Shown here piece after piece: positions 22,540 through 31,523 of a stretch of DNA of 35,024 nt. Position 1 is the stretch's first letter; every line of letters begins with the position of its first letter. Both the position numbers and the translations under genes were made by a program. A model generated the notes under the pieces. The model did no database searches and had not been told where the DNA came from. It was given only the letters and a program-made list of their open reading frames with translations. The stretch is from Pseudaeromonas sp041441555 (GTDB taxonomy: Bacteria > Pseudomonadota > Gammaproteobacteria > Enterobacterales > Aeromonadaceae), in NCBI GenBank assembly GCA_041441555.1, contig JASDSW010000008.1:1-35024 (forward strand), given 5' to 3'.

Positions 22540-24081
22540 ATGCAACTGAATTCCACAGAAATTGCCGAGCTGATTAAAAAGCGTATCGAGCAATTTGAAG
22601 TCGTCACCGAGGCGCGTAACGAAGGTACGATCGTCTCCGTCAGTGACGGTATTGTCCGCATTCACGGCCTGGCCGATGTCATGCAGGGCGAAATGATCGA
22701 GCTGCCAGGGAACCGTTATGGTCTGGCGCTCAACCTGGAGCGTGATTCCGTCGGGGCCATCGTCATGGGTCCTTACGCCGATCTGGCCGAAGGACAAAAA
22801 GTAACGGGTACTGGCCGCATCCTGGAAGTCCCGGTTGGCCGAGGCCTGCTGGGCCGCGTCGTCAACACCCTGGGGCAGCCCATCGATGGGAAGGGGCCGG
22901 TCGACAATGACGGTTTCTCGCCGGTCGAAGTGATTGCGCCTGGCGTTATCGAACGTAAATCCGTGTCGCAACCGGTACAGACCGGTTACAAGGCGGTGGA
23001 CTCGATGATCCCAATCGGTCGCGGTCAGCGTGAGCTGATCATCGGTGACCGTCAGACCGGTAAGACCGCGCTGGCCATCGATGCGATCATCAACCAGAAA
23101 GATTCCGGCATCAAGTGTGTCTATGTGGCCATCGGCCAGAAGGCTTCCACCATCGCCAACGTGGTGCGCAAGCTCGAAGAACATGGCGCGCTGCAAAACA
23201 CCATCGTCGTGGTGGCTTCGGCTTCTGAGTCGGCCTCCCTGCAGTATCTGGCTCCTTATTCCGGTTGCGCCATGGGCGAATACTTCCGGGATCGGGGTGA
23301 AGATGCACTGGTGATTTATGATGACCTCTCCAAGCACGCTGTGGCTTATCGCCAGATCTCCTTGCTGCTGCGTCGTCCGCCAGGACGTGAAGCCTTCCCC
23401 GGCGACGTCTTCTATCTGCACTCCCGTCTGCTCGAGCGTGCTGCTCGCGTCAACGAAGAGTATGTCGAGAAGTTCACCAAGGGTGCCGTCAAGGGGCAAA
23501 CCGGTTCATTGACCGCGCTTCCGATCATCGAAACCCAGGCTGGTGACGTTTCGGCGTTCGTTCCGACCAACGTCATCTCCATCACCGATGGTCAGATCTT
23601 TCTGACTACCCAACTGTTCAACGCCGGTATTCGTCCTGCGGTTGATCCGGGTATCTCGGTATCTCGGGTAGGTGGTGCGGCGCAGACCAAGATCATCAAG
23701 AAGCTCTCCGGTGGTATTCGTACTGCACTGGCTCAATACCGCGAACTGGCGGCATTTGCCCAATTCTCTTCCGACTTGGACGATGCGACCCGTAAGCAGT
23801 TGAACCATGGTCAGAAGGTGACCGAGCTGATGAAGCAGCGTCAATATGCTCCGATGAGCGTGGCTGCCCAGACGCTGGTGCTGTTCTCTGCCGAACGTGG
23901 CTATCTTGATGATGTCGAACTGAACAAGATCGGTGACTTCGAAGCCGCTCTGCTCTCCTTTGCCTCGACTGAGCATGCCGACCTGATGGCCGAAATCAAT
24001 GCCAAGGCTGACTACAACGATGACGTTGTTGCCAAGCTGACCGCTCTGATTGACGGCTTCAAGGCGACTCAAACCTGGTAA
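22540..24081 (+). CDS. atpA: AtpA, ATP synthase F1 subunit alpha
   Basis: The 513-residue alpha subunit carries the non-catalytic nucleotide site. The Walker A GDRQTGKT lies at residues 169-176. The arginine-finger region is in VDPGISVSRVGGAAQ (Arg near 373), and IYDDLSKHAVAYRQISLLLR forms Walker B. Length and sequence are almost those of E. coli. It is the fifth structural gene in the operon; 46 bp separate it from atpG. Confidence 0.98.
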   Translation: MQLNSTEIAELIKKRIEQFEVVTEARNEGTIVSVSDGIVRIHGLADVMQGEMIELPGNRYGLALNLERDSVGAIVMGPYADLAEGQKVTGTGRILEVPVGRGLLGRVVNTLGQPIDGKGPVDNDGFSPVEVIAPGVIERKSVSQPVQTGYKAVDSMIPIGRGQRELIIGDRQTGKTALAIDAIINQKDSGIKCVYVAIGQKASTIANVVRKLEEHGALQNTIVVVASASESASLQYLAPYSGCAMGEYFRDRGEDALVIYDDLSKHAVAYRQISLLLRRPPGREAFPGDVFYLHSRLLERAARVNEEYVEKFTKGAVKGQTGSLTALPIIETQAGDVSAFVPTNVISITDGQIFLTTQLFNAGIRPAVDPGISVSRVGGAAQTKIIKKLSGGIRTALAQYRELAAFAQFSSDLDDATRKQLNHGQKVTELMKQRQYAPMSVAAQTLVLFSAERGYLDDVELNKIGDFEAALLSFASTEHADLMAEINAKADYNDDVVAKLTALIDGFKATQTW

Positions 24082-24127
24082 CTTAAAGTGGCTGCCTACG
24101 CAGCCACCTTGAATGGAGAGTCTAGAG

Positions 24128-24991
24128 ATGGCTGGCGCTAAAGAGATACGAAACAAGATCGGGAGTGTGAAAAACACTCAGAAGATCACCAGCGCAATGC
24201 AGATGGTCGCCGCATCCAAGATGCGTCGCGCACAGGAAAGCATGGCTGCAAGCCGTCCCTATGCCGTGACCATGCGTAAGGTGATCGGTCATATCGCCTT
24301 GGGGAGTTTGGAATACAAGCACCCCTACCTCGAAGAACGCGAGGTCAAGCGAGTTGGCTATATCATCATCTCGACCGATCGTGGCTTGTGTGGTGGTCTG
24401 AACGTCAACCTGTTCAAGGCAGCCCTTGGCTCGATGAAGCAGTGGAAGGAGCAGGGTGTGGAAGCCAGCCTGGCTCTGATTGGTTCCAAGGCGTGTGGTT
24501 TCTTTGCCCGCTATGGCGGCAAGGTATTGGCTCAGGCTTCCGGCTTTGGTGACAACCCGACGGTCAACGATCTGATCGGTTCGGTGCGTGTCATGCTGCA
24601 GGCTTATGACAATGGCGAGATCGATCGTTTGTACCTGGTGAACAACAAGTTTGTGAACACCATGGTGCAACAACCGACGGTCGATCAGCTGTTGCCGTTG
24701 CCGAAGGCTGAAGATGCCAAGATGGCCAAGCGTCACTGGGATTATCTGTATGAGCCGGATCCCAAGTATCTGATGGATCAACTGCTCAGTCGCTACATCG
24801 AGTCTCAGGTCTACCAGGGGGTCGTTGAGAACCTGGCCAGTGAGCAAGCCGCCCGTATGGTGGCAATGAAGGCTGCCACCGACAACGCGGACAACCTGAT
24901 TACGGATCTACAACTGGTATACAACAAGGCCCGTCAGGCCAGTATTACCCAGGAGTTGACCGAAATCGTGTCCGGCGCAGCGGCGGTGTAG
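24128..24991 (+). CDS. atpG: AtpG, ATP synthase F1 subunit gamma
   Basis: Gamma is the central rotor. From the ATG at 24128 (GGAGAG upstream) it has 287 residues, exactly the E. coli length. The start region AGAKEIRNKIGSVKNTQKIT and the C-terminal YNKARQASITQELTEIVSGA form the antiparallel coiled coil inside the head; a Rossmann-like domain lies between (VGYIIISTDRGLCGGLN). An in-frame ATG at 24113 has no family support. Confidence 0.98.
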   Translation: MAGAKEIRNKIGSVKNTQKITSAMQMVAASKMRRAQESMAASRPYAVTMRKVIGHIALGSLEYKHPYLEEREVKRVGYIIISTDRGLCGGLNVNLFKAALGSMKQWKEQGVEASLALIGSKACGFFARYGGKVLAQASGFGDNPTVNDLIGSVRVMLQAYDNGEIDRLYLVNNKFVNTMVQQPTVDQLLPLPKAEDAKMAKRHWDYLYEPDPKYLMDQLLSRYIESQVYQGVVENLASEQAARMVAMKAATDNADNLITDLQLVYNKARQASITQELTEIVSGAAAV

Positions 24992-25024
24992 GGCTAAGGT
25001 ATTCATAGGTTTAGAGGATTTGAC

Positions 25025-26413
25025 ATGAGTAACGGTATCATCGTTCAAGTCATCGGTGCTGTGGTGGACGTACAGTTCCCGCAAGACTCCGTACCTAAGG
25101 TGTACGATGCACTGAAGATTGTGAGCGAAGGCCAGACCCAGGGTCTGGTACTGGAAGTTCAACAACAAACCGGCGGCGGTGTGGTTCGCTGTATCGCCAT
25201 GGGTACCTCGGATGGCCTGCGTCGCGGTGCCGAAGTGGTCAACACGGGTGAAGCGATCAAGGTGCCAGTCGGCAAGGCAACTCTGGGGCGTATCATGAAC
25301 GTCCTGGGTGAGCCAGTCGATGAACAGGGCCCCATTGGTGAAGACGATAACTGGGTTATTCACCGTGCGGCGCCGAGCTACGAAGAGCAGTCCAACACCA
25401 CTGAATTGCTGGAAACTGGTATCAAGGTTATCGACCTGATCTGCCCGTTTGCCAAGGGCGGTAAAGTCGGTCTGTTCGGTGGTGCTGGTGTTGGTAAGAC
25501 CGTCAACATGATGGAGCTGATCAACAACATCGCCAAGGCTCACTCCGGTCTGTCCGTGTTTGCCGGTGTCGGTGAACGTACCCGTGAGGGTAACGACTTC
25601 TACTATGAAATGAAGGAGTCCAATGTTCTCGATAAGGTGGCGATGGTCTACGGCCAGATGAACGAGCCGCCAGGAAACCGTCTGCGCGTGGCACTGACCG
25701 GCCTGACCATGGCCGAGAAGTTCCGTGACGAGGGTCGTGACGTACTGTTGTTCATCGACAACATCTACCGTTACACGCTCGCGGGCACCGAAGTATCCGC
25801 GCTGCTGGGTCGTATGCCCTCTGCCGTAGGTTACCAACCGACCCTGGCCGAAGAGATGGGTGTTCTGCAGGAGCGTATTACCTCCACCAAGAGCGGCTCT
25901 ATCACCTCGGTACAAGCGGTCTACGTTCCTGCGGATGACTTGACTGACCCGAGCCCGGCGACCACCTTCGCCCACTTGGATGCGACCGTGGTTCTGTCCC
26001 GTCAGATCGCCGCTCTGGGTATCTACCCGGCCGTTGATCCGCTGGACTCCACCTCCCGTCAGCTGGATCCGCTGGTGGTAGGTCAGGAGCACTACGAAGT
26101 CGCCCGTGGCGTGCAGTCTGTACTGCAACGCTACAAGGAGCTCAAGGACATCATCGCCATCCTCGGGATGGACGAACTGTCCGAGAACGACAAGCTGGTG
26201 GTGGCTCGTGCCCGTAAGATCGAACGCTTCCTGTCCCAGCCGTTCAGCGTGGCTGAAGTATTCACCGGTTCACCGGGTAAGTACGTGCCGCTGAAAGAGA
26301 CCATCCGTGGTTTCAAGGGCATCCTGGATGGCGAATTCGACGATCTGCCGGAACAGGCGTTCTACATGGTTGGCTCCATCGACGAAGTGGTCGAGAAGGC
26401 CAAGAAACTGTAA
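25025..26413 (+). CDS. atpD: AtpD, ATP synthase F1 subunit beta
   Basis: The catalytic subunit has 462 residues. The Walker A is GGAGVGKT (about 155-162), followed by the catalytic glutamate in GVGERTREGNDFY and Walker B in DVLLFIDNIYRYT. The DELSENDK motif, where the conserved DELSEED loop interacts with gamma, has Asn in place of the first Glu of the EED triplet, a mild variation. The 33-bp gap from atpG ends in a GAGG ribosome site. Confidence 0.98.
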   Translation: MSNGIIVQVIGAVVDVQFPQDSVPKVYDALKIVSEGQTQGLVLEVQQQTGGGVVRCIAMGTSDGLRRGAEVVNTGEAIKVPVGKATLGRIMNVLGEPVDEQGPIGEDDNWVIHRAAPSYEEQSNTTELLETGIKVIDLICPFAKGGKVGLFGGAGVGKTVNMMELINNIAKAHSGLSVFAGVGERTREGNDFYYEMKESNVLDKVAMVYGQMNEPPGNRLRVALTGLTMAEKFRDEGRDVLLFIDNIYRYTLAGTEVSALLGRMPSAVGYQPTLAEEMGVLQERITSTKSGSITSVQAVYVPADDLTDPSPATTFAHLDATVVLSRQIAALGIYPAVDPLDSTSRQLDPLVVGQEHYEVARGVQSVLQRYKELKDIIAILGMDELSENDKLVVARARKIERFLSQPFSVAEVFTGSPGKYVPLKETIRGFKGILDGEFDDLPEQAFYMVGSIDEVVEKAKKL

Positions 26414-26431
26414 TTCGGGGCAGGAGGATCT

Positions 26432-26857
26432 ATGGCTGAGATTACCTTCCACCTGGACGTGGTCAGCGCGGAGGGGATGTTGTTCTCCGGTCGCGTGGAA
26501 TCCGTCCAGGTTTCCGGTGCGGAAGGGGAACTGGGCATCCGCCATGGTCACTCGCCGCTCCTGACGTCCATCAAGCCTGGCTTGGTGCGTCTGGTGAAAT
26601 TGCACGGTGTCGAAGAGGTGATGTATATCTCGGGTGGCATGATGGAAGTGCAACCGGAAGCAGTGACAGTTCTGGCGGACACCGCCATCCGCGCTGCGGA
26701 TATCGATGAAGCCAAGGCTCAGGAAGCCAAACGGGCTGCCGAAGAGAAACTCAACGGCAAGTCTGGCGATGTGGACTATGCGGAGGCCATCGCTGAGTTG
26801 GCCAAGGCCATGGCGCAATTGCGCGTCGTGGAACTGACCCGCAAAAACTATCGCTAA
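26432..26857 (+). CDS. atpC: AtpC, ATP synthase F1 subunit epsilon
   Basis: Epsilon (141 residues) joins gamma to the c-ring and inhibits ATP hydrolysis through its C-terminal helices. The N-terminal beta sandwich (FHLDVVSAEGMLFSGRVESV, GELGIRHGHSPLLTSIKPG) is followed by the two-helix domain from about residue 90. It is preceded by AGGAGG and is the last gene before a strong terminator. Confidence 0.97.
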   Translation: MAEITFHLDVVSAEGMLFSGRVESVQVSGAEGELGIRHGHSPLLTSIKPGLVRLVKLHGVEEVMYISGGMMEVQPEAVTVLADTAIRAADIDEAKAQEAKRAAEEKLNGKSGDVDYAEAIAELAKAMAQLRVVELTRKNYR

Positions 26858-26872
26858 ACGTCTGCGCAACAC

Positions 26873-26900
26873 AAAAAGCGGCCTGCGGGCCGCTTTTTTT
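26873..26900 (+). terminator. Intrinsic terminator of the atp operon
   Basis: AAAAAGCGGCC (26873-26883) and GGCCGCTTTTT (26888-26898) pair around TGCG; the T-run extends to 26900. It ends 15 nt after atpC. Confidence 0.95.
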
Positions 26901-26973
26901 ATCTCTTTTGTCCGGAAAATCCATAAAATAGGCGCCACTCTTTGCCGTTCTCACCCTGGGTGAAAGGATTCTT

Positions 26974-28338
26974 ATGTCTCTGCATGTCGTCATTCTCGCG
27001 GCGGGTAAAGGTACTCGCATGCGCTCCTCACTACCGAAAGTCCTGCACCCGGTTGCCGGGCGTCCCATGGTCAGTCACGTGATCGACACCGCCCACCAGC
27101 TGGGTGCCGAGGCCATCCATCTGGTCTATGGCCATGGCGGTGAACTGTTGCAGCAGCGACTGACTGATGCCCAAGTCACCTGGGTGCTGCAGGCCGAGCA
27201 GTTGGGCACTGGTCATGCCGTGGCTCAGGCTACGCCAGCGATTCCAGATGATGCCCAGGTACTGGTGCTGTATGGCGATACCCCGCTCATCACCGCTGCG
27301 ACGCTGGAACAGTTGCTGGCGGTACAGCCGGCGGGTGGTATTAGTCTGTTGACGGTCAACCTGGTCAACCCGACCGGTTATGGCCGCATCGTGCGTGAAA
27401 ATGGCGCCGTAGTCGGCATCATCGAGCAGAAGGATGCCAGTGCCGAGCAGTTGGCCATCTCTGAGGTGAATACCGGCGTGCTGGTGGCCCCGGCCGCCAA
27501 GCTCAAACAGTGGCTGGCCGGCTTAACCTGCCAGAACGCCCAGGGCGAATATTATCTGACCGATGTGATCGGCGCGGCCCATCGTGATGGTGCGGCTATT
27601 GCCACCGCGCAACCGGCGGAAGCGGCCGAGACCGAAGGGGCTAACAATCGCCTGCAACTGGCGGCCCTGGAGCGTTTCTATCAGCGCCGTGAGGCTGACC
27701 GTCTGATGCTCGAGGGGGTGACCCTGCTGGATCCGGCTCGCTTCGATCTGCGCGGCTCCCTGGTCTGTGGCGAGGATGTGATCCTCGATACCAATGTCAT
27801 CATCGAGGGGCAGGTAGAGCTGGGCCATCGGGTGCGCATCGGCACCGGCTGTGTGCTCAAGGATTGCGTGATCGCCGATGACAGCGTCATCAGCCCCTAT
27901 ACGGTGATCGAGTCATCCAAATTGGCACGCGCCACCACGGTCGGCCCCTTTGCCCGGCTGCGTCCTGGTTCCGTGCTGGGGGAAGAGGCTCATGTCGGCA
28001 ACTTCGTCGAGATCAAGAATGCCACCCTCGGGTTCGGCTCCAAGGCCGGTCATCTGAGCTACCTGGGGGACAGCGAGATTGGTGCCGATGTGAATATTGG
28101 CGCCGGTACCATCACCTGCAACTATGATGGCGCCAACAAGCACAAGACCATCATCGAGGATAACGTCTTCGTCGGCTCCGACACCCAATTGGTGGCCCCG
28201 GTGACGGTGCGCAAGGGGGCGACCATCGGCGCCGGCACCACGGTGACGCGCGAAGTGGGCGAGAACGAGCTGGTGATCACCCGGGTGCCTCAACGCCACG
28301 TCGCCAACTGGCAGCGGCCGGTGAAGATCAAAAAATAA
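26974..28338 (+). CDS. glmU: GlmU, bifunctional GlcN-1-P acetyltransferase / GlcNAc-1-P uridylyltransferase
   Basis: GlmU carries out the last two steps to UDP-GlcNAc, precursor of peptidoglycan and LPS. The 454 residues comprise an N-terminal pyrophosphorylase (LAAGKGTRMRSSLPKVLHPV at 7-26; YGDTPLI for the metal site) and a C-terminal left-handed beta-helix with hexapeptide repeats from about residue 250 (IGTGCVLKDCVIADDSVI). The acetyl-CoA/active-site part is near 360-390 (GHLSYLGDSEIGADVNIGAG, NYDGANKHKT). The ATG at 26974 follows AAGGA. It has its own terminators on both sides, and glmS is not adjacent: creBCD lies between. Confidence 0.98.
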   Translation: MSLHVVILAAGKGTRMRSSLPKVLHPVAGRPMVSHVIDTAHQLGAEAIHLVYGHGGELLQQRLTDAQVTWVLQAEQLGTGHAVAQATPAIPDDAQVLVLYGDTPLITAATLEQLLAVQPAGGISLLTVNLVNPTGYGRIVRENGAVVGIIEQKDASAEQLAISEVNTGVLVAPAAKLKQWLAGLTCQNAQGEYYLTDVIGAAHRDGAAIATAQPAEAAETEGANNRLQLAALERFYQRREADRLMLEGVTLLDPARFDLRGSLVCGEDVILDTNVIIEGQVELGHRVRIGTGCVLKDCVIADDSVISPYTVIESSKLARATTVGPFARLRPGSVLGEEAHVGNFVEIKNATLGFGSKAGHLSYLGDSEIGADVNIGAGTITCNYDGANKHKTIIEDNVFVGSDTQLVAPVTVRKGATIGAGTTVTREVGENELVITRVPQRHVANWQRPVKIKK

Positions 28339-28352
28339 GTATTACAGTGGCA

Positions 28353-28378
28353 AAAACGGCACCCGAGGGTGCCGTTTT
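28353..28378 (+). terminator. Intrinsic terminator of glmU
   Basis: AAAACGGCACCC (28353-28364) is complementary to GGGTGCCGTTTT (28367-28378). The perfect extension leaves only a 2-nt loop, so the apex base pair probably opens to a 4-nt loop. T-rich sequence follows; it could also stop minus-strand transcription. Confidence 0.9.
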
Positions 28379-28453
28379 GTTTGGTTCTGTCCCAGTTACC
28401 TGTTGAGAATCTCTGCACCATCGACATGGTAGCGCACGCTGACACGCCGTGAA

Positions 28454-28490
28454 CCCATCCATGGGGGCTCCGCCGCGCCATCCCTGGCGC
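28454..28490. repeat. Paired-hairpin intergenic element
   Basis: Two short hairpins stand 9 bp apart: CCCAT-cc-ATGGG (28454-28465) and GCGCCA-tccc-TGGCGC (28475-28490), within a 250-bp gap between the convergent glmU and creD. The layout resembles REP/BIME-like palindromic units of halophilic and aquatic gammaproteobacteria; a second copy is not present in this window, so the repeat nature is inferred. I see nothing else in 28380-28589. Confidence 0.45.
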
Positions 28491-28589
28491 AGAGGGTCAG
28501 CTTAGTGCTACCTACGTCGCTGTGATGAGCCCGAACGAGCACTGACCCGTTGTGAATACTTCCCTGCCTTTTCTGACCAACATTGCTTC

Positions 28590-29942
28590 TTAATCGATGG
28601 TTTTATTCTTGCTGCTGTTTTCCTGATCTCTCTTGTTCGTCAGACCAATCTGATACCAGTCCACCTTGCGGGTTACCACCATCACCAGCGCCAGCACCAC
28701 GAACAGCAGTCCACTGCCCAGCAGCAGGGCGATATCCTCGGCCTGCATCAGGCCATAGAGGATGGCGTAGAGCAGGGCCAGCAGGCTGGCGAAACCGACA
28801 CCGCGCTTCAGGCCGCCGAGCAGGTGGCTGGCGTAGAAGGCCAGCAGGCCGACGCAGGCGGTGCTGGCGGCCAGATAGGCCAGGCTGAAGCCGATCTGCT
28901 CGGAGAGGGCCAGCAGCACCAGATAGAAGATCACCTGAGCCATGCTGACCAGAGCGTACTGGATCGGGTGCAGGCGCAGTTGCTTGAGCAGTTCGAACAG
29001 GAAGAAGCTGAGGAAGGTGAGGCCGATGAACAGCTCGGCATACTTGATGGCCCGCTCGTTCTGCTGGTAGTGGTCCACCGGCTCGATCAGGCTGACGGTG
29101 AAGGCCGGCACGCCGTTGATCCCCTCTTCCAGGCCATCGTTGAAGCGCTCCTGCATGTTGTTGGCAAACCAGCTGCTTTCCCACTGCGCCTTGAAGCCCT
29201 GATCGTTGATGGTGTGCTGACGGGGCAGGAAATGGCCAACAAAGCTCGGGTGTGGCCAGTTGCTGCTCAGATTCAGGGTGCTGCTGGCGCCTACCGGCAC
29301 CACATCGAAGTGATCGGTCCCTTGCAGTGCCAGCTCGAAGTTGAAGGCGATGGGCTGGTTGTCGACCAGGCTCGCCAGTGGCAAGGGGGCATGCATCCCC
29401 TGGGTCGCCCCGTCAAAACGGGCACCGGGTTCGAAGGCGATACTCTGCGGACCCCACTGCAGCGCCGGAACCTGCAGGATGCCGCGGGCGTCGTTGATCG
29501 CCACCGCCAGATAGGGCTGCTCCAGCTGGATATTCTCCTTGTTGAGGGTCTCCAGCTCGGTCAGGACAAAGCGCCCCTTCAGGGCCAGCTGGGCGTGGAA
29601 GAGTTGGCTCTGGTAGATGCCCAGCTTGCGCGGCTCGACCTGCAAATTGCCGTCGATGGCCAGGGCTTCCGGTAGCAACAGCAGTTGATGGCGGGTTTTG
29701 TACTCCTTGTAGATCTTCTCGTCCGCCACATACTCGCGGCTGGTCTCGATATAGGGGATGACCAGCACAGGGCCGGTCAGGCGTTGCGGGCCGCTGCTGC
29801 TGGTGGTGATCTGGGCAATGGCCTCGGCGCGGTAGGCCTGGCGCTCCTGGTTGAGCGACAGCACCGAGCTCAGCGGCAGCTGCAGCAACAGAAACAGAAC
29901 GAGCAAGATGGTGATCTTGTGGCTGATGAGTGACTTGAACAT
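28590..29942 (-). CDS. creD: CreD (BlrD-type) inner-membrane protein
   Basis: The 450 residues equal E. coli CreD length. One N-terminal membrane helix (KITILLVLFLLLQLPLSSVL) is followed by a large periplasmic domain (about 30-295) with GPQRLTGPVLVIPYIE and WESSWFANNMQERFN. Five to six C-terminal helices follow from AELFIGLTFLSFFLFELLKQ on, including the conserved QYALVSMAQVIFYLVLLALSEQ-like region. CreD is the main target of CreBC; in E. coli its overproduction gives colicin E2 tolerance, and in Aeromonas the orthologous system accompanies beta-lactamase induction. A strong AGGAGG site precedes the ATG at 29942. A perfect cre tag lies 68 bp upstream. Confidence 0.95.
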   Translation of the reverse strand: MFKSLISHKITILLVLFLLLQLPLSSVLSLNQERQAYRAEAIAQITTSSSGPQRLTGPVLVIPYIETSREYVADEKIYKEYKTRHQLLLLPEALAIDGNLQVEPRKLGIYQSQLFHAQLALKGRFVLTELETLNKENIQLEQPYLAVAINDARGILQVPALQWGPQSIAFEPGARFDGATQGMHAPLPLASLVDNQPIAFNFELALQGTDHFDVVPVGASSTLNLSSNWPHPSFVGHFLPRQHTINDQGFKAQWESSWFANNMQERFNDGLEEGINGVPAFTVSLIEPVDHYQQNERAIKYAELFIGLTFLSFFLFELLKQLRLHPIQYALVSMAQVIFYLVLLALSEQIGFSLAYLAASTACVGLLAFYASHLLGGLKRGVGFASLLALLYAILYGLMQAEDIALLLGSGLLFVVLALVMVVTRKVDWYQIGLTNKRDQENSSKNKTID

Positions 29943-29978
29943 GGTGATCCCTCCTGGATGATTGACGAGGAGAGTGTG

Positions 29979-29997
29979 AGCCCCCTGTGTGGGGGCT
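29979..29997 (-). repeat. Hairpin in the creD leader
   Basis: AGCCCCC (29979-29985) pairs with GGGGGCT (29991-29997), 7 bp with a 5-nt loop, between the cre tag and the creD start. There is no U-tract, so a leader structure or transcript-end stabiliser for creBC mRNA is more likely than a standard terminator. Confidence 0.4.
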
Positions 29998-30009
29998 TGA
30001 TGTGGCTGT

Positions 30010-30025
30010 GTGAAGTCTGGGTGAA
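30010..30025 (-). promoter_or_regulatory. cre tag (CreB-binding site) upstream of creD
   Basis: On the minus strand the sequence is TTCACCCAGACTTCAC, an exact match to the TTCAC-N6-TTCAC cre/blr tag. A third TTCAC (30029-30033) lies 3 bp further upstream. It is in the 107-bp creC-creD gap, so creD has its own CreB-activated promoter besides any read-through from creBC. Confidence 0.88.
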
Positions 30026-30049
30026 GTGGTGAAAATTTTTTGCGGGGGG

Positions 30050-31495
30050 CTAGCCGCCGATGGGCAGTCTCAGCTCGGCGCAGGCGCCGCTCTGGCCATC
30101 GGGCCGATTGTGCAGCGCTATGCTGCCCTGATGGCGCTCGACTACCTCGCGCACCAGGCTCAGCCCCAGTCCGGTACTCTTGCCGGTGTGGGGTCGCGGC
30201 AGGGAGTAGAAGCGCTCGAACAGCCTCGTCTGGGCATAGTCGGGAATGCCGGGCCCCTGATCCAGGATGGTCAGCTGGTAGTCACCGGTTGCCAGGACTC
30301 TGCCCTGCAGCTCGATCTGGCCACCCGCCGGGGAGAAGTCGATAGCGTTATCCAGCAGGTTGGCGATGGCCTGGCCGAGCAGCAGGGTATCGGCTTCGAT
30401 CTGGGCGGGTTGCAGCTCGGCCTGCAGCTGGATCTGGCGTTGCTCGGCCTGGGGGCGCATCAGATCGAGCTGCTGGCCGATCAACTGCTCGAGGGCCAGC
30501 GGTTGCATCTCCAGCGAGGGGCGGGATTCCAGGCTGGCCAGTTGCAGCATCTTGTCGATCAGCCGCTGCATCCGTTCCCCCTGCTCGCGGATGCTGGTCA
30601 GGAAGCGACGCGCCACCGGCTCAGGGGGCGACTCCTGCAGCAGCTCGGCGGTGCTGCGCAGGGCGGCCAGCGGGCTCTTCAACTCATGGGTCAGGCTGTG
30701 CACATACTGCTCGACGTAGGCCTTGCCCTCGAGCTTGCGGCGCATGTTCTCCAGCGCCTGGCCCAGACGCCTCAGCTCCGGGCTGCCCAGTCTCGGCAGC
30801 GAGACCGGCTCGCCGCGGCTGACCGCGCTGGCGTAATCCTCCAGACGGCGCAGCGAGCGGTTGAGCCACCAGACCATGCCGCCGCCTGCGGTCAGGGCGA
30901 TGCCCAGCAGCAGGATGGCGGCCCACTGGATGGTGCGTTCACTGCGGGCGATGACCGGATCCATGGCGCGATTGGGTTTGCCCACCGTCAGCACGCCGCG
31001 GATCTGGCCGTTCTCCAGCAGCGGCGCGGCGACGTACATCACCGAACTCTTGGGGTCGTCGGCAACATCGCGGCTGCTGCGGGCGCCGTAGCGCCCCTGC
31101 AGGGTCAGGTAGACATCGTTCCAGCGCGAGTAATCGGCACCGAGGTCGCGGCCGGTGGAGTCAAACAGCACGATGCCGTGCCGATCGGTGACGTAGAGGC
31201 GATAGTCGACGCGATCCTTCTGGATGCCATCGATGCGGGCGCCGATCGGCCGCTGGTTCAGGGTGATCAGGGCGCGGGCCAGGGCGCTGTGGGCCAGGCT
31301 GTCGCGGGTCAGCGGCTGGTCGGCCAGATCGGCCGCCGTCAGTTGGGCCAGCAACTGGGCGGTATCGATCAGGGTCCCCTCGGTGGCGCGGCGCACCCCG
31401 GGCTTGACCTCCTGCAGGAAGATGTTGAGGACAAACCAGGCGGCAACCGCCACCAGCAGGAAGAAGCCGAGCAGCAGACGCAGACTCAGGCGCAT
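30050..31495 (-). CDS. creC: CreC (BlrB-type) sensor histidine kinase
   Basis: The 481-residue inner-membrane kinase has an N-terminal helix (LLLGFFLLVAVAAWFVLNIF, 7-26), a periplasmic sensor domain (about 27-185; YRLYVTDRHGIVLFDSTGRD) and a second helix (190-210). A HAMP linker (about 210-262) leads to HisKA with phosphoacceptor His270 in HSLTHELKSPLAALRS. The ATPase domain shows N box LLDNAIDF, G1 LDQGPGIPD and G2 STGLGLSLVREVV. It phosphorylates CreB. The ATG at 31495 has GAGAGG upstream; creB ends 28 bp before it. The signal is not known with certainty; carbon source and PBP inhibition have been proposed for homologues. Confidence 0.95.
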   Translation of the reverse strand: MRLSLRLLLGFFLLVAVAAWFVLNIFLQEVKPGVRRATEGTLIDTAQLLAQLTAADLADQPLTRDSLAHSALARALITLNQRPIGARIDGIQKDRVDYRLYVTDRHGIVLFDSTGRDLGADYSRWNDVYLTLQGRYGARSSRDVADDPKSSVMYVAAPLLENGQIRGVLTVGKPNRAMDPVIARSERTIQWAAILLLGIALTAGGGMVWWLNRSLRRLEDYASAVSRGEPVSLPRLGSPELRRLGQALENMRRKLEGKAYVEQYVHSLTHELKSPLAALRSTAELLQESPPEPVARRFLTSIREQGERMQRLIDKMLQLASLESRPSLEMQPLALEQLIGQQLDLMRPQAEQRQIQLQAELQPAQIEADTLLLGQAIANLLDNAIDFSPAGGQIELQGRVLATGDYQLTILDQGPGIPDYAQTRLFERFYSLPRPHTGKSTGLGLSLVREVVERHQGSIALHNRPDGQSGACAELRLPIGG

Positions 31496-31523
31496 GGCGA
31501 ACCTCTCAACGGCTGTTGGCGCC

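Noticed and set aside
27072..27085. CACGTG-centred sequence in glmU resembling parS
   Set aside because: Only the central TCACGTGA agrees with TGTTTCACGTGAAACA; the outer bases do not. No acceptable parS was found in the window.
29979..29997. creC terminator
   Set aside because: The stem is GC-rich but lacks a U-tract and lies downstream of the cre tag, within the creD leader.
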